A stretch of 60,000 nt of DNA from Symsagittifera roscoffensis. Taxonomy: Eukaryota; Xenacoelomorpha; Acoela; Convolutidae. The notes beneath the pieces are model-generated. The model was not told the origin of the DNA. It saw only the letters and a list, made by a program, of their open reading frames with translations, and made no database searches. The stretch spans positions 47,881,785 through 47,941,784 of the forward strand of contig NC_087068.1 in assembly GCF_963678635.1 (NCBI RefSeq), written 5' to 3'. Shown in pieces: positions 31,821 through 41,580 of this stretch; within the stretch, counting starts at the first letter, position 1, and each line of letters opens with the position of its first letter. The position numbers and the translations under genes were made by a program.

Positions 31821-32289
31821 AAGACTGCTCGTATCAGGGCGAAGCCCTGAAAGTTCCGACTACCTTTTAAGGTCTATGGAGCATTAATAAGATGAAAAAT
31901 TTCAATGTAATAAAAAAAATAAAAAAATTTTTTTTTGAAAAAATTTGATATTTTATGTAAGAACATCCCCCCACACGTCATATTAAGTACAAAGTGATAG
32001 ATTTTGCGCCTATTAACAAATCAATTATGGCTTATAAGCTTCCTTGAACCAATTTGGAACGATTTCTAAGACGGATTAAATATCGCTTACGCGTTAAAAG
32101 CGCGAAATTTATCGCGCGTTAATTGTCCCAAATTGGCCAAAATGGCAATCTTTAAACCCCCATAACTTTACGAAAAATGATCACAGCTAAAATATCTTTT
32201 CAAATTTAAGCTCAAGACAACAATACCTTTCGAATGATATGAAAAAAATTCCGTCAAAAATGGCTAATTAAAAAGTCAAAATTTGTCAG
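31821..32289 (+). mobile_element. Hairpin-ended family, 3'-truncated copy
   Basis: It starts AAGACTGCTCGTATCAGGGC with an intact CAGGGCGAAGCCCTG hairpin, follows the family through the CGCG-rich centre, and ends at AAATTTGTCAG, about 60 bp short of the usual right end. Confidence 0.88.
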
Positions 32290-33280
32290 AAAATTTTAGC
32301 CGAATACTGAATCTCAATTTGTTACAGCTTTGGTATTGTTTTTGTTCGACTTAAGGGCAAAGCAGTTGTGAAACAAAAATTCTTTTGCCGCCAAAATGTT
32401 TTGCATTTTTTTTTGCTCTTTTTTGTCTTTATTGAGTTAAGTGTCTTGAGCCGACCAGTCTCTTTGGCATTCACCTGCTCATTTTTTGCTAATTCAAATA
32501 TTTCAGCTTATTGAAAGACATGCTTTTGGGGATAATTTTTTGGAAGAGCATGTCATCTGACTCCTTCATTTTGAAATCCAAAATAGTCTGATTCTGACAA
32601 ACTAAATAACGAAGAAGGGTACATCTTTTATATTTTTCAAGGTCAGTTACGAACTTACACGAAAGTTTGAAAAACTCTCCTATGGTATTTGTGATGTAAA
32701 TACTTCAAATCAGCTGTTTGAACAAGAATCCGAATATCCGGGACCAATATGTGGCAAAAAAAACTTAATTTAAGCTCAAAAAGATCCGAGAAAAATATGT
32801 GGCATCCAATTACAAAAAAAAATAGGCTGCAATGCTTACATTTGAAAAACTGCAATCCAGATTAATTTTTTTTCAACTCTAAGGTTTTCAAGAAGTAACT
32901 TTACCTTTTTAAGCACAAGCTTTTTCTTCTCAGAGCATCGATGATTAGTTGAGTTAAGTTTAAGTTTTTACACCATATTAAATCTGATTTAAGGCTTATA
33001 ATATTTCATAATGATTGAATGTTGAATAATTGAGAAGCATTCATTCTGTGCAGAAATGGCGATTCTACATGCTATTACATGCTAAAGTAACCTGAGCGTA
33101 ATATTGATTATTCATTAAGTTAAGTAGTACTACAAAGAAGGGTTTGAGCCCAAACCAGTTCTTTTTTCAAAAATATCGTCCCTCCTATGCCAGAAAATAA
33201 AATTTGACAAAATTGGCGAACCCCCTCCCCAAAATCGGCTCTAACAAACTAATGTTATGAATATCAGAGGAGCAAAACTA
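32290..33280. other. Intron 3; no gene seen
   Basis: AT-rich sequence; nothing supported. Confidence 0.45.
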
Positions 33281-33306
33281 GAGATGATTTGACCCGGGCA
33301 TACGAT

Positions 33307-33412
33307 TAGAGTACAGATAGAAATTTTAGATGCTTGGAATGAATTAACTACACATTGGAATAGAGTACAGAAAGAAACTTTAGATGCTTGGAATGCATTA
33401 GCTACCCATGAA
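33307..33412. repeat. 54-bp direct duplication
   Basis: TAGAGTACAGA(T/A)AGAAA starts at 33307 and again at 33361, followed in both by TTTAGATGCTTGGAATG and a TTA(A/G)CTAC segment. Confidence 0.85.
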
Positions 33413-33845
33413 AAGGGTATCCGCTACCCTTGAGAGGTCGGTACGTTGAAAGATATTTAAAATTAGGACATTCGGACGGTCACTGAGTAAACATAGCAAG
33501 GTCTGAAGGTTGAGTTGATCTCGAGGGCTGAAGCCACTGAGGTCAGGAATAAGTTGACTAGAATCGTATTATATTTGTATGCTTGGTCAAAATATGACAT
33601 CTACCGCATACCGGGTATCGAATAAGCCCGAAAACATTGATAAAAGTAAACAAATTTGGCTCGTAGCAGAGTTGACAGAGGAAGGTATATAGTCTTAAAA
33701 CATGCGCGGACGGGCGATGTAAGCGGATGCCAGGACTATTAGCGATTGGCGTGACTTAACTAAGACTTAATTTAAGAAAAGATAAGGAACCGGAGGTTAC
33801 CTAAGAGCCTTTAAGAGTCAGAACACTTGTTAGCTATTATTAAAA

Positions 33846-34010
33846 GTAGTTGGTTCTCAGCCAGAAAAGAGAGCAATTGATACTGAGATAGAGTATATTT
33901 GGTTCTCAGTTAGGTAGAGAGAGCAATTATTGCTAGTGAATCGAGTAGTTGGTTCTCGGAGTAAGAGAACATGTATAACAGAAACAGTAAGTAGTTGGTT
34001 CTCATCAGAG
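33846..34010. repeat. Four imperfect repeats of a GTTGGTTCTC motif
   Basis: (G/T)TTGGTTCTC(A/G) occurs at about 33848, 33898, 33948 and 33993, spaced 45-50 bp, with AGAGAGCAATT following the first two. The whole 33.28-34.05 kb stretch is purine-rich on the plus strand, unlike its neighbours, and may be the remains of a retroelement. Confidence 0.7.
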
Positions 34011-34174
34011 GTTCTCTAGAAAGAGAGAATTGAATCGTTTAGTGGAGTTAGTTGGAATTTAATTGCAATTAGGCAATTTTGACGATAAATCGCGGACTCT
34101 TTCTTTTTGATTTGAGATTTTAACATGGCCACTCAGAGCCTTCTATAATTAGACGTATATTTATCCGAGTTAAA

Positions 34175-34414
34175 TTACATTTGGACATTCTTCCGATTAT
34201 ATTGAGTAGACAAGACAGCCTGAAGAGCAGTAAGCAAAAAGAGGGCAAGCAAAATAATGCAATAGAGAATAGTTGCCACCAACTCACCCTTTCGGGATTG
34301 TAGATAGTACTGAATTTCGGTCGCTCCGTTGAATTCACTACCCAAGGGACCATTTTGCGGTGTCTTTAAAGAGAAAACGAACCTAGAGAAGCAATCCCTT
34401 AAATCTAAGGACAA
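34175..34414 (-). CDS. Possible minus-strand exon with a membrane helix
   Basis: The frame reads as protein: a polar part (TPQNGPLGSEFNGATEIQYY) and then a strongly hydrophobic stretch (ATILYCIILLALFLLTALQ). A CTCTAG acceptor sits at about 34385, and a GTGAGT donor at about 34286-34291 could end the polar part as an exon. The overall GC is a little higher than around it. It lies opposite the receptor's third intron. It could be an exon of an antisense gene, a transposon relic or chance; no family is recognised. Confidence 0.3.
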   Translation of the reverse strand: MSLDLRDCFSRFVFSLKTPQNGPLGSEFNGATEIQYYLQSRKGELVATILYCIILLALFLLTALQAVLSTQYNRKNVQM

Positions 34415-34684
34415 GGACCAGCATTTTAATTAAACTATAACTTTTGAAATGATAGCATCCTTCTCCTTTTTGCCATTGATTTTTGGGGATTCAAGTAAAA
34501 AATTAAATAAATGAATTGTTGTCCCCATATCTTTAGGGCAAAGCATCAAAGGCTTCTCTTATCAAACTTTTTAATTTTGAAATTATCTGTTCTTCAAAAA
34601 AAGAACAACAACATCAGAACAAAAAACAAAAAGTTGTAATATTCCTTGATGACTTGAAGTATTTACCGCCTGTTTTAAACCCAG

Positions 34685-34997
34685 CACTGTATCTCAGAAA
34701 AGTTGTTCATTCGTATCACCATGGTTACAGCCATTCATGTTGGGGTATTCATTTTCTCAGCAGTCGCCTACCTTAAAGTTTTCATACATGTGCGGCAAAG
34801 AAGAAGAGAAAACGAGCAACAAAAAAAGACAAAGAAACAAGCAACACGAACCGAAAGCAAAATAAAAATGTTGGCGCGGGTGTTTGGATGGATAAGTGTT
34901 ACTTATGGAGCCATTTTTGTACCACTGTCATTGGCAAACTTAGTCGTGCAAATGCAGATTCGGAAAGCGGTGCGGGCTTTTAGTGCTTCAAACGATG
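34685..34997 (+). CDS. Receptor exon 4: TM5, third inner loop and TM6
   Basis: The acceptor CCTGTTTTAAACCCAG leads into HCISEK in phase 0, which places a cysteine in the second outer loop. TM5 is at residues about 195-217, a highly basic third inner loop with RQRRRENEQQKKTKKQ at 221-247, and TM6 at about 247-272 with a proline (P264). The exon ends at the consensus donor G|GTAAGT in phase 1. An alternative acceptor at 34697 is possible, but would not keep the phase from exon 3. Minus-strand frames do not overlap convincingly. Confidence 0.8.
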
Positions 34998-35601
34998 GTA
35001 AGTTGGATATATGCTCCTTCCGTCAGTTAAAAGTTATAGTTGGTTAGGTATAAATCTTTTAATCCAATGAAGTATAACTTGTCCTATTAACTATATTTTC
35101 TACGATTTTGAGAAAGTAAATCAACGTAGAAAACAAAACCACGCCAAAAATAATGAAAAAAGAAGAGTTTTTTTTTGGCCAGAAACCGTGATTAGTTTTT
35201 AACGAAAGTTGTGTTTTCGAGATTCGAAAGATTCGTTCGTAAAATTTTTTGAAATTATTTGATCTCGTTTTTGTCAGAATTTTTTTCTTATTGGTACTTT
35301 CTCACTTTTCTTTGCTTACGAACTAGAGTTTGCTTTCAATAGTTGAATTTTCAAGTTATTATGCAGAAAAAAGCCTAACGTTCTGATCAAAAGGTTGAAA
35401 AGTAACCTTGCAAAATCCGTTTTCACTTCCAAATGCATTTTGTTAAAAGCTCAAGGTACCTTGCTAAAAGTGAACTTTTCAGACAGGCAGCAACACTGGT
35501 ATTTTGTTGTTCGCACTCAGTAACTTACCATTACGTTCAGATCTCACTATACGGAAATCGTTTTTATAAACGATGAGCCAGCTATTAAAAGATGTTCTTA
35601 G

Positions 35602-35948
35602 GTAATCGGTTATACTATTACGGTGAATTACTGACACCTCAATTTAGCGAAAGCAATCAATTTTTGCGTTCCAAATCAACTGTAATATGGTTTTCAGAGT
35701 TTGCTGACATTGATTTCAATGGCCAGTTTGACGATGCACCTCTTAAAAATGACGAAGTGTATGCAATGACTTATCAAGTGTACCAAGGTCAGACTGTTGA
35801 AATTGGCTTTATTGGTCTGTCTCGTTTGTTCCCTGTTGTGAACTGTATCATTCTGGTCTTTCTTCTCGCTCACATGAAGACTGCTGCCAAGAAGATCCGC
35901 TGTTTTCTGAGTCAGAAGATCAAACGCTCGAAGAACGTGTCCTCTTAG
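35602..35948 (+). CDS. Receptor exon 5: long third outer loop, TM7 and tail
   Basis: After TTCTTAG the exon adds GT to the G of exon 4 to make a Gly codon and stays in frame to TAG at 35946-35948. The third outer loop covers about residues 273-354, far longer than the usual 5-25, and is rich in Asp, Glu and aromatic residues (FADIDFNGQFDDAPLKNDE). TM7 is at about 355-379, and NCIIL at 369-373 stands where NPxxY is expected. A basic helix 8-like stretch (KTAAKKIRCFL) with a cysteine follows, then a short basic tail. Confidence 0.78.
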
Positions 35949-36062
35949 AAATGCTAAAACTGTTTATCAAGGCCATTATTTAATGCAACTGGCTGATACG
36001 TTTTGGTACCAAAGCAGCTTCAAATCCAACTATTGAATTACAAATCAGCGCAAAATTTTTAA

Positions 36063-36068
36063 AATAAA
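36063..36068 (+). promoter_or_regulatory. Candidate polyadenylation signal AATAAA
   Basis: The first AATAAA after the receptor stop codon lies 115 bp downstream of it, a normal distance for a short 3' UTR. Confidence 0.5.
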
Positions 36069-36565
36069 CACTTGGTATCGTAGTGATTCTCACTAATACT
36101 TCGTTGCATTTCAATCGTTGGTTGGCAAACTATGGCAATCTAAATGTTTTCTCATAAATTTTAAGATTGCAGAAAGTGCCAAGATATATTCAATCACAAA
36201 AAAGCACTTCATCGAAACGTTTGTTTCATTTCAATCATAAAAAAAAACACAAAACATTCAGATACTCCCTGATGTGAAAAAAATTACACGGTTGAAAATT
36301 GCTGTAAGATGTCAATTTTGCGTTGATATTACGAGAAAGCTTGCATCGTCCCATAAAAGTTTGAGCTCATTCCTGTATGAAATTCTTCCCTTTCCTCATT
36401 AAAAAGTAACACCATTAAAATTCAGTTTTCTCTTCAGTTTTCTGTCCGGCAAAAAACAATTTACCTCAGACAACTTAATGAGGCTGTATGGATCTTATGG
36501 TTCAGAGGCGTTATGGATCATAAACAAATAAAATGGATTTTTTGGTCTGTCTGCATAAAAATCTT
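36069..36565. other. No gene seen
   Basis: Downstream flank of the receptor gene; AT-rich, nothing supported. Confidence 0.45.
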
Positions 36566-36800
36566 CATTACGAGGCCAAACTATGCAACGGACGCCTCCC
36601 CCTCAGAAATTCGACCCACTGCCGACCCAAAGGGTCCCCTCTTGTAATATTTTGATATATCCATTTTTGGTGACGGACGCTAAAATTTTTCTAGAGGCGC
36701 TTTTGGCGCCAAAATATTCTAATTTTATGGGGGAGCGCGCGCTGAAAAACGCAATTTTTTGGTCTACATTTTTCAAAAACTGCCTACCCGCATTTAAGAA
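36566..36800. mobile_element. Composite of miniature-element fragments
   Basis: 36566-36587 is one end of the 202-bp element (CATTACGAGGCCAAACTATG). From about 36588 to 36800 the sequence follows the inside of the hAT-type element at 12877 (CCCCTCAGAAA, GAGGCGCTTTTGGCGCCAA, GGGGGAGCGCGCGC, then poly-T), without the terminal CAGGGGCGG. Both are truncated. Confidence 0.65.
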
Positions 36801-36802
36801 AA

Positions 36803-37934
36803 GTGAAAACAAATAGTTTATTATGGGTTTTTGTGGTCTAAAATGTTGTAAACATAATCGATTCCCATGCTACGCTCAGACAACAAAATTGGAACAGAAA
36901 TGGATTTAAATCCATTTTTCTTGCAAGAACAAAATCGTTATAATTCATTTGAAATCCAGGCTCTTTTTCCTTTCCCCCCACCTCACTCAAACACGAATTT
37001 TATGGTCTAACGAGTGGTTTTACAAGGTTAACTATGAAGACCAAATATGCTTGTTATGGCCTAATTAGTCTGCATGCCAATTTTCACGACAACCAGAAGT
37101 GAACAGTAACTTCAAATAAAAAAATGCAGGTGAGGGTGGGGGGAGGAGAAAGAGCAGAAATCCATTATAATGGATTATATAATGAGTAGAAAATAAGATT
37201 AAAATTGATTTTTTCTACTTTATTTTTTTTTCGCTTCGTGTAAACTTTTGTATGAACTTCTGCATTTATCGAATGAGTTATGCGTAAACTTTGCAAAGCG
37301 AGTGTACGGCCTAATCATTTTCTAAACCTAACCTCAATTTGCAAAAAGATTCTGTTAAGCTCATCTGAACCACACCCCCCCTTTCCCGCACCTGTTAAGC
37401 TCTCCCCTAACGTTTGCCCACCCCCTAACGTTTGCCCCCCCCCTAACGTCTGCCCCCTAACGTTTGCCCCCCTAAATTTTTACTCCCATCTTAACGTTTG
37501 TCCCTCCCCCCTAACGTTTGTCCCCCCTCACGTTTGCCCCCAACCTAATGTTTGCCCCCCAACGGTTGCGCCCTCCTAACGCTTGCCCCCCTAGCGTTTG
37601 CCCCTCCCCCCTAAAGTTTGCCTCCCGTTGCCTCCCGTTCCCCAATTAATGAAAAAAAAAATTCAGTTACAGTTATTGAGTAACATAAAAAAGTAACAAA
37701 AATACTACAGTAAGGCAGAAAAAAATAAATTGAACAATATATTGAACCCCTGTTTGCCCCACCCCCCCCAATTGATGAAAGGAACAAAATTCAGTTACAG
37801 TAATTGAATAACATAAAAAAGTAACAAAAATACCAAAGTTAATCAGGAAAAAATATATTGAACAACAAGTAACCAATTTTAATTTGAAACATAGAAAAGT
37901 CTTCATGTGCGTTGAAATTCGCATCTGAGTAAAC
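36803..37934. repeat. Duplicated segment, copy 1
   Basis: It shares with 39310-40178 the landmarks ATCGATTCCCATG, TACGCTCAGACAACAAAATT, AAATCCATTATAATGGATT, GATTCTGTTAAGCTCATCTG, a C-rich minisatellite, and ATTCAGTTACAGTTA. It has about 200 bp near 36960-37150 that copy 2 lacks. Confidence 0.88.
37395..37625. repeat. C-rich minisatellite, unit CCCCCTAACGTTTGCC
   Basis: About 13 imperfect units of 14-20 bp. The core TAACGTTTG is kept while the C run varies. The ORF across it is a translation of the repeat, not a gene. Confidence 0.93.
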
Positions 37935-38341
37935 TACAAGTCTATATTGAAGTTCTTGTCAGATATAATGGAAACCTTTCTTACCAAGGTATAACATCGG
38001 GATATTCCGCCACCCTGCACTCAGTGAAAATTCTCGAGCACGAGTATTTTTCTATTGCCGCAAAAAACTTTTTCAAATTAAAGGAAAGAACTTTAAAGGA
38101 GTTTCTTATAAAATCAGAAGAGACGTCCTTGCTCGTTCCAATTAATGGAATAACAGCGTTCCTTGAAAACGGTAGCGACCAGGTGGACAGGTTAGCAAAT
38201 GCATTGGAATGAATGCGGTTGAAGAACAAACGAAAACGAAGGACGAAAAAAGCGTTAAAAAAGCAACTAGAGGCAGTTGAAAAGAAATTTAGAAGGGACT
38301 ATAATGTGGCTTTAGAAAAAAAACTCGAAAACTCTGCCTGA
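37916..38341 (+). CDS. Open frame with one internal TGA, unrecognised
   Basis: From 37916 a plus frame is open for 98 codons to TGA (38210-38212). The very next codon is ATG, and the same frame runs 42 more codons to TGA (38339-38341). The first part reads as a mixed alpha/beta protein (RTLKEFLIKSEETSLLVPIN, then TAFLENGSDQVDRLANALE); the second is very basic and helix-like (RLKNKRKRRTKKALKKQLEA). No ATG opens the first part, so it would be an exon. I do not recognise it. Options are a pseudogene with one nonsense change, two overlapping exons, or a relic of a transposon ORF. A complementary minus ORF is a shadow. Confidence 0.4.
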
Positions 38342-39309
38342 ATAACATGTTCAAGGTTATAAAATTTGTTATTTCGCAGCTCATTTTAATCTTTAACATG
38401 TTGATAAAATAATATTTTCATGAATCAAGCAATGCTCATCTTAGGGATTGCATTCACGACTGTTCATCAAAAAAAGGGGTGAGTTTTAGTTTTGGAAATG
38501 CTGCACAGATACAAAAGGCTTTTGTTTTAATTGCTTACATAAGATCCGAGCGGACTCTTTTCTATTCTAAATTTGTTCACACCTCAAGATAAGAATGCCT
38601 TTTTATTTTATTTGATTAAGATATCAACTGAAAAACCTTACTTAAAACTCCAAAAAACAAATCCAAATATCTAACTTCTTGAATTCTGAAATTTTTTTCA
38701 GTTTTATTAACCTTGGAAAAAGGCAAAAACTTTTAACAAAATTTAAGGGATGATCGAGGTAAATGAGTATTTATCCACGACATCAGTCAGGCAGAGTGTC
38801 TCTAAAGTTTTGATTTTGAAATTAGGTAAATCACCGCTGCTCTGAATTTTAAACTAATTAAAGCAGGTTGAAATATTGAGAGTCTCCTGATCAAACGAAG
38901 GATAAGAGATAAGAAGACAACCAAACTAAGAAGACAACTCCAGGTGCAGGGACAACCAAACTAAAATTGTTTCGGAGGAGCCTGCCTGCATTTTTTCAGA
39001 GACTCTAATTTCTTACGCTGAGACGGACGGCTAAAATACTCTCAATTTTTCTACTTTTACTTCTTCTTCAAAATAATAAATCTTGAATTCTCTTAGAGTA
39101 ACTTTTCACATTAAATAGAGTCACTCAATTTAAACAGAGTTAAGTAAAGAAATTTATTAAGTCAAATTTAACGGATCTATGATCTATGATATATGATCTA
39201 TGATATAATTTAACTGAGACTTATAATTTATGATTACTAATTGAAATATAGGAATCTAACAATCGACCCCAATGTTTTTTTAGTAAACTGCTTATTCGCT
39301 TTTAATAAA
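38342..39309. other. No gene seen; GATCTATGAT microsatellite at about 39174
   Basis: AT-rich sequence with a short run of GATCTATGATATAT repeats at about 39174-39210. Nothing else is supported. Confidence 0.5.
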
Positions 39310-40178
39310 AATGAAAACAAATCGATTATAATGGATTTTTGTGGTCTAAAAAAAAAAAGGAAGAATAATCGATTCCCATGGTACGCTCAGACAACAAAAT
39401 TGGACTAAAAATGGATATAATCATTTTTCTCGAAAAAACAAAATGCACTATAATTCATTTGAAATCCATTATAATGGATTGTTTTATCAATAGACAAGAG
39501 TTTTTTTCCACTTTATTTTTATTTCGCGTCGTGCAAACTTTTGCAAGAAATTCTGCATTTATCAAATGAGTTATGCGGAAACTTTGCAGCGAGTGTACGG
39601 TCTAATCCATTTCTAAACCTAAACTCAATTTGCAAAAAGATTCTGTTAAGCTCATCTGAACCACACCCCACCACCGTTTTGCACTTGTTAAGCCCTCCCC
39701 CAAATGGTTTGTCCCCCCTAACGTTTGTCCCCCCCTAACGTTTGCCCCCCTCATGTTTGCCCCCTCATGTTTGCCCCCACGGTTGCGTCCCCCTCACGCT
39801 TGCCCTTCCTGGCGTTTGCCCCCGCCTTTTGCACCCTTCCCAGTTAGCCACCTCCCTCCCCCCCCCCCCCCCCCCATTGATGAAAGGAACAAAATTCAGT
39901 TATAGTTTTTGATTAACACAAAAAAGTAACAAAAGTACTAAAGTTAAGCAGAAAAAATAAATTGAACAATGAATTGAACCCCCGTTTGCTCTCGTCCCCC
40001 CCAATTAATGGAAGGAACAAAAATTCAGTTACAGTTACTGATTAACATTAAAAAAATAACAAAAATACTAAAGTTAAAAAGTTAAGCAGAAAAAAATAAA
40101 TTGAACAACAATTAACGCTTTTCAACTTGACACGTAGGAAAGTCTCAATGTGCGCTGAAGTTCGCACCTGAGTAAATT
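39310..40178. repeat. Duplicated segment, copy 2
   Basis: Shares the landmarks of copy 1 (36803-37934) in the same order and orientation, 0.87 kb long because of an internal deletion and a shorter minisatellite. Confidence 0.88.
39705..39885. repeat. C-rich minisatellite in copy 2
   Basis: About 8 units around TAACGTTTG or TCATGTTTGCCC, ending in a C run of about 20 bases at 39856-39877. Confidence 0.9.
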
Positions 40179-40398
40179 GGAAAAAAATATCGATTATAAT
40201 TTAGTTTCATTGTCAGCATCCAAAAAAGTGAAAAAAAAATCGATTATAATGGATAAAAAAAGGATTTTGTTGCCTCCAAATATAGTAATTTTGTAATGCA
40301 TTTTTAATTGATTATAATCGAGTTGTTTTCACTTTTGTGGACTCTGACAAGGAAACTCGAATGGAACTCCAATGCCGATTTCATGGAACTCCAATGCC
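40179..40398. repeat. ATCGATTATAAT motifs and a small tandem duplication
   Basis: ATCGATTATAAT occurs at about 40191 and 40237, with a related copy near 40310, and GGAACTCCAATGCCGAT is duplicated at about 40362-40400. Confidence 0.6.
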
Positions 40399-40592
40399 GA
40401 TAAAAACGCCTTTTTGGCCTGTTTTGTTTTCAAACTTTTGCCTGTGGTGTAGAAAAATTTTTCAAAATGGGGTCCTTATAGTGATTTAGGAGAACTCGGA
40501 AAACCAATATGGTCGACCTAAAAAAAGTCGAAAAAATTTTCGAATTTTTTTTGAAAACCCGCCCCTTCTAGAAAATCCTAGATCTGCCCCTG
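40399..40592. mobile_element. 5'-truncated copy of the hAT-type element
   Basis: Matches the right half of the element at 12877-13260, including GGTCGACCTAAAAAAA, TTTTCGAATTTTTTTT and the terminal AGAAAATCCTAGATCTGCCC...TG. The left half and one target duplication are missing. Confidence 0.8.
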
Positions 40593-40879
40593 CTCGTAAT
40601 GTTTAAAAAATAGATTTTATTGGAATAATATTCGATTATAAGCCAGACAGAGTAGAAATTAACATAAAATAAAAAATATACCAATATAAACTTGTTTTTT
40701 GCTTAATAGCTTTTCTGTATAATTTCAAAACTTGAACCTTGCACTCTTTAAATTGATGTTTATTTTTGTCTTTGAACTGTTGTTGAAAAATTTTCTTCTT
40801 TTTTCACGATTTTTTTTTCATTTTCCTAATTGTGGTTTCTTTTATCCCTATGTGCTGCATTTCCCAATGTGTCTGCTCG
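40593..40879. other. No gene seen
   Basis: AT-rich sequence, nothing supported. Confidence 0.4.
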
Positions 40880-41580
40880 ATATCACTGAGCCTAACTAAA
40901 AATCACTGAGCATAAGACATACAGCTAAAGCATTAAAAAAAATAGCTAATCAACTTTAACTATTTGTTTTTTTTTCAGTAGCATGCAAATTCACTGCATA
41001 TCATTTGCAAATGAAAGCAAATCGTTACAGAACTTTGCAAATTGGGCAAAACTGATTGCAAATAATTGGGTTTGAATTTTTTTTGTGTGTTAGTTTAATC
41101 AGCTGGATAAAATCCTGTTGAAGAGTATCGGCTTACCAGAATAATTGCATGTAAAAAACATCGGCTTGTAAAAATTTTCTCGAGTTGTTTTTTTTCTACG
41201 GCTTCAAAAATTACGCCGATTAGAAAAACTGAAACCAATAATTGTTAAAACTTAGAACTCAATAGAACAGAAAAAAGCAGTGCTTATAGCGATCGCAAAT
41301 TGATACGTTTCTTATTTTGTTGGTTTTTTTCATATAAACTGAATAAAAAGACAACCAGCTAGAATTCTTGTTTTTTTTGACATTTCAACTTAATTTCACT
41401 AGTTGCGATTTCGTTTCCGATATGCTGAAGAAGCTCCACATTAAAAAACTACATAGTAAAATGGCAAGCCAGAAGAGTTTCTTCAACTCACCACCTAAAA
41501 CTACCATTTTCAGTACTTTTGAAGATCATCGGCCAACATCTGTTTTCGGCCGCCTGATCCAAAGTTATTAATAAGGCCTT
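40880..41580. repeat. Old diverged copy of part of the 5-kb tandem unit
   Basis: The order of landmarks follows 49040-49680 in unit B: ATCACTGAGC, GCAAATTGGGCAAAAC, GAAGAGTATCG, GGCTTGTAAAAA, GAATAAAAAG, TGCTGAAGAAGCTCCA, then ACATCTGTTTTCGGCC and TGATCCAAA. It is much more diverged than A, B and C are from each other. It contains the segment that unit A lacks. Confidence 0.7.

Larger units (their letters stand above)
16470..35948 (+). other. Locus: proposed five-exon seven-transmembrane receptor gene
   Basis: Five plus-strand exons chain with matching phases: 16470-16685 (ends in phase 0), 17574-17652 (0 to 1), 27776-28032 (1 to 0), 34685-34997 (0 to 1) and 35602-35948 (1 to stop). They give 403 residues. 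Reading across them yields seven hydrophobic segments in order, an ERY motif at residues 131-133 after TM3, a basic third inner loop, and NCIIL in TM7 where class A receptors have NPxxY. The four introns are about 0.9, 10.1, 6.7 and 0.6 kb and hold most of the repeats of the region. The subfamily and ligand are unknown. The first exon and the exon 3 donor are the weakest parts. Confidence 0.65.

Noticed and set aside
28466-32289. Helitron assignment of the hairpin-ended family
   Set aside because: The 3' end is not CTRR after the hairpin and the 5' end is not TC; the resemblance is limited to a terminal hairpin and tandem copies, so no class is assigned.
37280-37579. 99-codon proline/cysteine-rich ORF
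   Set aside because: It is a translation of the C-rich minisatellite.
37395-37625. Telomere-like CCCTAA repeats
   Set aside because: CCCTAA occurs only inside the longer CCCCCTAACGTTTGCC unit and not as a hexamer array.
38210-38212. Selenocysteine recoding of the TGA
   Set aside because: No SECIS-like hairpin was recognised downstream, and the gene family is unknown; a simple nonsense change is more likely.
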